A DNA stretch of 10,658 nucleotides from an uncultured Bacilli bacterium (lineage in GTDB: Bacteria; Bacillota_I; Bacilli_A; RF39; UBA660). This document shows positions 5,928 through 10,658 of this stretch, piece by piece. The notes under the pieces were generated by a model. The model searched no databases and was not told the DNA's origin. It was given only the letters and a program-made list of their open reading frames with translations. The DNA lies in contig CANRPZ010000042.1 in NCBI GenBank assembly GCA_947632625.1, forward strand, positions 1 through 10,658, read 5' to 3'. Both the position numbers and the translations under genes were made by a program. Each line of letters begins with the position of its first letter. The first letter of the stretch is position 1.

Positions 5928-7278
5928 ATTTTTCATTTTCAACTATAAGACCTTTATATAATTTCCAAGCAAGAACTCGTAAAGAGATACGGTTAATAAG
6001 ATCTTCGGATAAATTTCCTTCATGTACAGCATTTTTAATTTCTGAAAAACTAGCAATTGCATCTGTAGTAATAATTAAATCATTTCCAGCAAGAAGTGCT
6101 TTTACTATGCGGTTTTCGATAGAAGAGGTTGCTCCCATATCTAAATCATCCGTGATAATAATGCCACTAAATTCTAAACGATTTCTTAAAATATTATGAA
6201 CGCTAGGGGAAAGGGATGCTGGATTTATATCGTCAATATTTTTAATGATGGTATGACTAACCATGACAGCCTCAGCTCCTGCTTTAATTCCTGCCTCAAA
6301 TGGTGGCAAATCGTTATTTAAAATAGCCGTATACTCTCTATTATCAACAGCACTACCAGTATGTGTATCTAAATTATTTCCATAGCCAGGGAAATGTTTT
6401 AAAGTATAAGAAACTCCGCTATTTTTACTTGCTTCAATTACCGTCTCGGCATATTTTTTAGTTAATTCCGTATTTTGACCAAAAGATCTTTCATACATAT
6501 AATCCGTTTCATTCGTTGAAACATCTATAACAGGGGCAAGATTTAAATTTAAACCTAACTCATAAAGCAGTTTACTTTTTTCTTTAGTATCTTTGCTAAT
6601 AGATTCAAAACCGCCAATCGTATAAAGTTCTTTTGAGGATAAAAATGGCTCTTCTCTTAAATTAGGATTACTACTTATTCGGACTATTTTTCCGCCTTCC
6701 TCATCTACGGCAGTTAGTAAAGGAATTTTACTTATCTTTCCTAAATTACGAATCATTTCTTTTACATTTTCTTTGGTTTTATTTTTAAAAGCATTTTCAT
6801 AAAAGACAAAACCACCAAAGGGATAAGTTTTTAAATTCTCTTCGCTTTCATTCTCTTTATAACGCACTAAAAGCAATTGGCCAATTTTTTCATCAAGAGT
6901 TAATTTTTTTAATAATTGGTAAGCTTTATCATAATAATCATGAAACAGTCCATCTTCTAACCATTCCGTTGGGAGTAAATCGTCAATAATTTCAATTTTT
7001 TCTACCTCTATATCTTGTAGTTCACTTTCCTTATTAAGTAGTCCACTATAATAAAGGGTTATTTCATCTCCAATGGAACCATTTATTTTATCCGTGAAAA
7101 AAGTATAAATACTATTTTTACTATCTTGAATTGTTAATTTATTATTTTCAATTTGCAAAATTTTACCTTCCAAAGAATTGATTTCTATAGTTTGTTTCTT
7201 TTGATTCCAATTTCCATATAGAATTCCGATAAATAATAAAAAAAAGATAAATACAAGTAAATTAAGTTTATTTCTCAT
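5926..7278 (-). CDS. nagZ: Membrane-anchored GH3 hydrolase, NagZ-type beta-N-acetylhexosaminidase
   Basis: This 450-residue protein belongs to glycoside hydrolase family 3. Residues 5-22 are a hydrophobic segment after R2/K4, with no lipobox Cys, so a signal anchor facing outward is likely. Residues 35-98 form an additional beta-rich, possibly OB-like domain. The GH3 barrel starts near 120, with AVDEEGGKIVR (190-200), NLAPVIDV (246-253) and ERSFG (263-267). KHFPGYG (294-300) and D304-T-H306 give the NagZ-type Asp-His acid/base dyad. TDDLDMGA holds D377, the expected nucleophile. The dyad and length favour removal of GlcNAc from peptidoglycan fragments over beta-glucosidase activity. ATGAGG (7286-7291), 7 nt upstream, supports the start. 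It is a single leftward gene between convergent ymfH and divergent herA. The symbol indicates type, not proven orthology. Confidence 0.88.
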   Translation of the reverse strand: MRNKLNLLVFIFFLLFIGILYGNWNQKKQTIEINSLEGKILQIENNKLTIQDSKNSIYTFFTDKINGSIGDEITLYYSGLLNKESELQDIEVEKIEIIDDLLPTEWLEDGLFHDYYDKAYQLLKKLTLDEKIGQLLLVRYKENESEENLKTYPFGGFVFYENAFKNKTKENVKEMIRNLGKISKIPLLTAVDEEGGKIVRISSNPNLREEPFLSSKELYTIGGFESISKDTKEKSKLLYELGLNLNLAPVIDVSTNETDYMYERSFGQNTELTKKYAETVIEASKNSGVSYTLKHFPGYGNNLDTHTGSAVDNREYTAILNNDLPPFEAGIKAGAEAVMVSHTIIKNIDDINPASLSPSVHNILRNRLEFSGIIITDDLDMGATSSIENRIVKALLAGNDLIITTDAIASFSEIKNAVHEGNLSEDLINRISLRVLAWKLYKGLIVENEK

Positions 7279-7361
7279 CTTTTAGCCTCATTTCTATTTT
7301 TATTGTATGGTAAAAAGTCCAAAAATAGTCATAAATCTAATTCTTTTATTTTTTCCAATTC

Positions 7362-7377
7362 TATGATATCATATAAA
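7362..7377. promoter_or_regulatory. Palindromic promoter element between the GH3 and herA genes
   Basis: TATGATATCATA (7362-7373) is a perfect 12-bp palindrome and so places TGA-TATCAT, an extended -10-like box, on both strands. TATAAA at 7372-7377 is an alternative rightward -10. It lies 18-34 nt upstream of the herA ATG, leaving room for the AGGGTGA ribosome binding site (7383-7389). For the leftward gene, TACAAT at 7302-7307 is another -10 candidate. No good -35 is seen in either direction. Confidence 0.4.
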
Positions 7378-7395
7378 AAGATAGGGTGACTAGAT

Positions 7396-9174
7396 ATGTT
7401 TGGAAAAATTAAAAAAATTGAAGATAAAATGGTTGAAATTGAAAACCTTTCGAAAACGATTCAAGCAAGTTTAATTAATTACCATGTTATATTTGAGGAA
7501 AAAAGCCAAAATACTATTTCCAAAATTGTTGGAGAAATAATGGGAATGAATGAAGAGGTTATTACAATTCTTTTAATTGGTGAAATTACAGACACTATAT
7601 TTATTTCAGGAATTGTGAAATACCCGACGATAAATAGTACTTGTCGAATTATTTATAAACAAGAATTAGAATTACTAATTGGTAAGCAAAATTATAAAAA
7701 TGAAAATACCTTGTTAATTGGAGAAAGCTCTTTATATAATGGCTATCAAGTTACAGCAGAAGTAAATGATTTATTAACCAACCATTTTGCTATAATAGGA
7801 AACTCTGGAAGCGGAAAATCCTGTGGTGTAGCTAGTTTAATTCAAAATGTATTTTATTATAATGATAAAGTCCCTAAAAATGTCCATATGGTTATTTTCG
7901 ATATTTATGGAGAATACCACCCAGCCTTAAGCAAAATAAATTCGATGCCTGAAATTAACGTTAAATACTATACAACACGTACGGATATGGAAGATGTTTC
8001 TACAGAAATTGTAAGTATTCCAGCTTATTTTTTAGAGGTAGATGATTTGGCAATTCTTTTAAATGTTAATGATCACACTTTACTACCTATTCTTGAAAAA
8101 ACCTTACAATTTGTAGCTTTATTTAAAAGTAGTGGAGAGCTAGCCAACCATTTTAAAAATTCTATTATTGCCAAAAGTTTACTAGATACAATTGGTAGTG
8201 GAAAATCTTCTACCCAAATCAGCGATCAAATTATTTCTACTTTAAATAAATTTAATACGCCTGAACTTAATTTAGAAAGTCAAATCGTACAACCTGGCTA
8301 TACAAGAACTTTAAAACAATGCTTAAATATCGATGCCAATGGTAAAATGGGAGCTTTACAATTTGTTATAGAATTTTTAAATAAATTTACATCTATGGAA
8401 ATTATGGAAACAAATCGTGAGGAATTAGTTTATAATTTAGAGGATATTTATAACGCTTTAGAATTTGCCCTAATGAGTGAAGGAATGTTAAATAATGCAA
8501 CATTGTATGAAAAAGCCAATGATTTAAGAGTTCGATTAAATGCTATTTTAAATAGTCCTCAAAGAAAATATTTTGAATATGATAAAGAATATATAAGAAA
8601 AGAACAATTTGTTAAAAGTATGTTTTTAAATCAAAACAATGAATATGCCCAAATTTTAAATATGAATTTTAATTATGTGGATGAACGCTTTGCCAAAATT
8701 TTAACAAAATTATATATGAAATTATTCTTTAATTTTGCAACCTCTTTAAAAAATCGTGCTAGTTTCCCAATACATGTTATTCTAGAAGAAGCGCATCGTT
8801 ATGTTCAAAATGATAATGATATAAACATTATTGGTTACAATATATTTGATAGAATAACCAAAGAGGGTAGAAAATATGGTATGCTTTTAGGTTTTGTAAC
8901 GCAAAGACCAAGTGAATTATCGACCACTTGTTTGTCCCAATGTTCTAATTTCTTTATTTTCCGCTTATTTCACCCAGAAGATTTAAATATCGTAATTTCT
9001 ATGTCTAGTAATTTAACCAACCAAGAAATTGAAAAGTTAAAGACTTTACGACCTGGAACCGCTTTGGTTTTTGGTAGTGCCTTTCAAGTCCCTTTAATGA
9101 CCAAGTTCTATTTGCCAAATCCATTACCAAAAAGTACCAATGTTGATTTGGAAAAAATCTGGTATGAAGAATAA
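7396..9174 (+). CDS. herA: HerA-like hexameric DNA-translocating ATPase
   Basis: This 592-residue protein is of the HerA/FtsK superfamily (DUF87 type). An N-terminal beta-rich region (about 40-110) fits the HerA HAS-barrel. The P-loop is G135-N-S-G-S-G-K141-S. The Walker B segment HVILEEAH (460-467) ends in E464-E465, and TQRPSEL (502-508) contains the conserved Arg504 that family members use between subunits. A helical insertion separates the Walker A and B halves. HerA proteins form hexameric rings that pump double-stranded DNA. In archaea they work with NurA nuclease in end resection, and in bacteria often with nuclease or SIR2-like partners in phage defence. No such partner is encoded in this window, so the role is open. 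AGGGTGA (7383-7389), 6 nt upstream, supports the start. Confidence 0.87.
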   Translation: MFGKIKKIEDKMVEIENLSKTIQASLINYHVIFEEKSQNTISKIVGEIMGMNEEVITILLIGEITDTIFISGIVKYPTINSTCRIIYKQELELLIGKQNYKNENTLLIGESSLYNGYQVTAEVNDLLTNHFAIIGNSGSGKSCGVASLIQNVFYYNDKVPKNVHMVIFDIYGEYHPALSKINSMPEINVKYYTTRTDMEDVSTEIVSIPAYFLEVDDLAILLNVNDHTLLPILEKTLQFVALFKSSGELANHFKNSIIAKSLLDTIGSGKSSTQISDQIISTLNKFNTPELNLESQIVQPGYTRTLKQCLNIDANGKMGALQFVIEFLNKFTSMEIMETNREELVYNLEDIYNALEFALMSEGMLNNATLYEKANDLRVRLNAILNSPQRKYFEYDKEYIRKEQFVKSMFLNQNNEYAQILNMNFNYVDERFAKILTKLYMKLFFNFATSLKNRASFPIHVILEEAHRYVQNDNDINIIGYNIFDRITKEGRKYGMLLGFVTQRPSELSTTCLSQCSNFFIFRLFHPEDLNIVISMSSNLTNQEIEKLKTLRPGTALVFGSAFQVPLMTKFYLPNPLPKSTNVDLEKIWYEE

Positions 9175-9206
9175 AAAAAGATTAGCATTTTTGTTGCTAA
9201 TTTTTT
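9174..9206. terminator. Bidirectional terminator between herA and hit
   Basis: ATTAGCA (9181-9187) pairs with TGCTAAT (9195-9201), extended by a G-T pair and an A-run/T-run stem (9174-9179 with 9203-9206). U-tracts exist on both strands. It starts at the last base of herA and contains the stop of the convergent hit gene (9197-9199), so the two genes share one terminator. Confidence 0.75.
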
Positions 9207-9556
9207 AGTTGCTTATAAATCTCTTCGACATTTTGAATTTTAGAATGGGTAATAGGCACGATATGCATATGATAATGTTTAATTTCTTGAGTGTCTAAAT
9301 AATTCGTATTTAAACAAAAACCAGAAGCATTTAATTTATTTTTTAAGAGTTCAACAATCTTTTTAGCTACCTGATGGATATGAATAATCATTGCCTCATC
9401 AAGTTCGGTAAAATCTGTATAATGTTTTTTAGGAATAATGAGAGTATGGCCATTTTCTTTAGGATGTATATCTAAAAAAGCCAGAACTAAATCATCCTCA
9501 TATATTTTATAAGCAGGTATTTCTCCTTTAACAATTTTACAAAATAAACAATCCAT
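9197..9556 (-). CDS. hit: HIT family nucleotide-binding hydrolase
   Basis: This 119-residue histidine-triad protein would bind nucleotides and hydrolyse phosphoramidate or dinucleoside bonds in the cytoplasm. It begins with the classic MDCLFCKI, followed by the conserved KGEIPAYKIYEDD and FLDIHP, then GHTLIIPKKH (36-45). The HIT motif is H94-Y-H96-M-H98-IV, with H96 the expected nucleophile. C3 and C6 could contribute to a metal site seen in related proteins. I chose the ATG at 9556 because GGAG (9566-9569) sits 9 nt upstream and the family starts at this Met. An in-frame ATG at 9580 overlaps the previous gene's stop (ATGA) but has no ribosome binding site and adds eight residues (MIVMELIY) outside the family consensus. 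It is co-transcribed with the kinase-like gene upstream. The natural substrate is unknown. Confidence 0.9.
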   Translation of the reverse strand: MDCLFCKIVKGEIPAYKIYEDDLVLAFLDIHPKENGHTLIIPKKHYTDFTELDEAMIIHIHQVAKKIVELLKNKLNASGFCLNTNYLDTQEIKHYHMHIVPITHSKIQNVEEIYKQLKN

Positions 9557-9576
9557 ATAAATCAACTCCATCACTA

Positions 9577-10419
9577 TCATACCATATTTTTTAAACGATG
9601 TTCAAAAATTAAAGGAATATCGTCTAGCAGAGCATAAGGATTTTGATTATCGATTGGTGTGTATAAGTTATAAAAAATAATATAGAGACTATCTGGTAAC
9701 CCTTGTTTTTTTAATGAATAAAGATTTTTATAAAATTCTTCGACACTTAAATTCGTAATATCAAAAGAAAATAATATTTTTAAAATCATTACCATATAAC
9801 AATAAAGATCCGTATTACGATTAGGAATTGTACAGTAGTAGTTTGCAGGATATTTATGCCTTAAATTTTGTTTAATAAAAGAATACGTTTTAAAAAATTG
9901 CAAGTATTTTGTTTCAAATGGTTTATTCATTCCGATTTTACAACTATCCAAATCACATATTTGAATTTTTTTGGTTTCGGGATCAACTAATATATTGCTT
10001 TCATGTAAATCACCAATAAAAAAATCATTGAGCTTATGTTCTTCTTTTCGAATATGCTCTAACTTATCTAAAAGTTTTCCAATTTGCTTTAAAAGAATGA
10101 TGGAATCATTATAGCTTATATTTTCAATACGTAAGTAATCTTTTAAATTCATTTTATAGCCAACATCCATTAAAACTCCTAAAACGTTAAAATATTCCAC
10201 AACTATTTTTTTAAAAATTAATAATTCTTCAACAGACTCTAAATCCCTTTTTTGTTTTTCAATCTCATAAAGAGTAGTGATTTTATTATCAGAAGGATAG
10301 TTAAATTTTTTTAGAATTTCCGTTTTCGAATATTCATATAAAGTAGCTTCATTGGTTTTTTTACCATAATAAAGTGGTAATTCTTCTATATTTTTTTCGG
10401 ACATTTGTAATCTTTCCAT
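9577..10419 (-). CDS. Small protein-kinase-fold protein
   Basis: This 280-residue protein has kinase-like landmarks. ILKKF (35-39) offers the beta-3 Lys, and E52 or E54 the helix-C Glu. GDLHESNILVD (136-146) is the catalytic loop, with D137 as base and N142 as metal ligand. D156 in ICDLDS replaces the DFG aspartate, and D204 in NTDLYCY fits the helix-F Asp. The N-lobe is short and lacks a glycine-rich loop. The His-Arg before the catalytic Asp is replaced by Ile-Gly, more like the phosphotransferase/atypical kinase branch, so the substrate may be a protein or small molecule. No membrane segment is visible. The start is backed by a G-rich ribosome binding site (GAGGGGGAG, 10426-10434). It is the first gene of a unit with hit, whose start lies about 20 nt downstream. 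A structured leader precedes it. Confidence 0.75.
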   Translation of the reverse strand: MERLQMSEKNIEELPLYYGKKTNEATLYEYSKTEILKKFNYPSDNKITTLYEIEKQKRDLESVEELLIFKKIVVEYFNVLGVLMDVGYKMNLKDYLRIENISYNDSIILLKQIGKLLDKLEHIRKEEHKLNDFFIGDLHESNILVDPETKKIQICDLDSCKIGMNKPFETKYLQFFKTYSFIKQNLRHKYPANYYCTIPNRNTDLYCYMVMILKILFSFDITNLSVEEFYKNLYSLKKQGLPDSLYIIFYNLYTPIDNQNPYALLDDIPLIFEHRLKNMV

Positions 10420-10438
10420 ACTAATCTCCCCCTCGTAT

Positions 10439-10488
10439 AATAGTTTTTGTAAGAAATAATTTATGTATTTTTTCTTACAAAAACTATT
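10439..10488. repeat. Perfect 18-bp inverted repeat before the kinase-HIT unit
   Basis: AATAGTTTTTGTAAGAAA (10439-10456) is matched exactly by its reverse complement at 10471-10488 around a 14-nt loop. Read rightward it is followed by TTTTATTTTTTATT, as in a terminator, but no rightward gene ends here. Read leftward it would be a stable hairpin ending 4 nt before the kinase ribosome binding site, with no U-tract. It may stop antisense transcription, stabilise or regulate the mRNA, or be an operator. Confidence 0.85.
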
Positions 10489-10521
10489 TTATTTTTTATT
10501 CTATTTTAAAGTAAAATAGTT
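10482..10521. repeat. Overlapping palindromes next to the 18-bp hairpin
   Basis: CTATTTTA-AAG-TAAAATAG (10501-10519) is an 8-bp palindrome. Its right half, as TAAAATAGTT (10512-10521), also pairs perfectly over 10 bp with AACTATTTTA at 10482-10491, which overlaps the 18-bp inverted repeat. Only one of these pairings can form at a time. Confidence 0.6.
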
Positions 10522-10553
10522 AAACTTTGTTGGATTATTTTACCCTTGTGTTA

Positions 10554-10643
10554 TTATGTTATTGAAATAGGATAACTAGGATCTATTCTGATCTCTCCTG
10601 TAACCCATAAGTGGTGTTTACTTTTCAAAGATTGTTTCCCTAC
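10554..10643 (-). pseudogene. Coding-like C-terminal remnant at the right edge
   Basis: Read leftward from 10643 there are 29 open codons ending in TAA (10554-10556). They include KHHLWVTGEIRIDPSYPI and then SIT, which looks like authentic protein sequence in a less AT-rich patch. Two in-frame TAA codons (10644-10649) lie directly upstream, and the other two frames are closed too, so no intact gene continues into it from the right. I read it as the tail of a decayed or deleted gene. I cannot name the family, and chance or a non-coding element remains possible. Confidence 0.35.
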
Positions 10644-10658
10644 TTATTAGTTATTATC

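Noticed and set aside
7396..9174. HerA gene as part of a phage-defence operon
   Set aside because: Both neighbours are transcribed in the opposite direction and neither is a nuclease or NAD-degrading effector, so no defence operon can be supported from this window.
9557..9580. Upstream ATG for the HIT gene at 9580
   Set aside because: There is no ribosome binding site before it, and the family consensus begins at the ATG at 9556, which has GGAG 9 nt upstream. It remains possible through coupling to the overlapping stop of the kinase gene.
1..10658. tRNA, rRNA, CRISPR array or known riboswitch
   Set aside because: I looked through all spacers and saw no cloverleaf, no rRNA-like conserved stretch, no regularly spaced repeat array beyond the two-unit 18-bp repeat, and no riboswitch core that I recognise.

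Overview
This is a very AT-rich window with the standard genetic code: TGA ends the genes stopping at 4631, 5905 and 9577, and Trp is TGG. Compact genes, strong Shine-Dalgarno sites, U-tracted terminators and a ymfF-ymfH pair of M16 proteins all point to a low-GC Bacillota genome. An uncultured gut lineage of Bacilli or Erysipelotrichia type would fit, but the exact taxon is inference. The lack of TGA=Trp argues against Mycoplasma and Spiroplasma.

Positions 1-3350 look accessory. The left edge holds a leftward terminator and a motif resembling the end of an IS256-type insertion sequence. Three uncharacterised genes follow: one leftward (253-1038) and two rightward (1298-2029, 2194-3093). The spacers hold a short coding-like remnant (1158-1241) and two related copies of a hairpin-forming repeat of about 40 bp (2121-2160 and 3198-3241). 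The second copy sits in a dense set of tandem and inverted repeats in front of ymfF.

Positions 3360-10419 look like backbone genes. ymfF and ymfH overlap by 4 nt and encode an M16 pair in which only YmfH keeps the zinc motif. They converge on a leftward gene for a membrane-anchored family 3 glycoside hydrolase of NagZ type. Divergent from that is a HerA-like DNA-translocating ATPase gene, which converges on a leftward two-gene unit: a small protein-kinase-fold protein followed by a HIT nucleotide-binding hydrolase. Both convergent junctions have compact terminators that overlap the gene ends.

The right edge (10420-10658) has a perfect 18-bp inverted repeat just upstream of the kinase gene's ribosome binding site, overlapping smaller palindromes, and a second short coding-like remnant (10554-10643). 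I see no rRNA, tRNA or CRISPR array. I do not see a clearly new multi-gene system. The best leads are the repeated hairpin element, the structured leader of the kinase-HIT unit, and the HerA gene without a visible partner.
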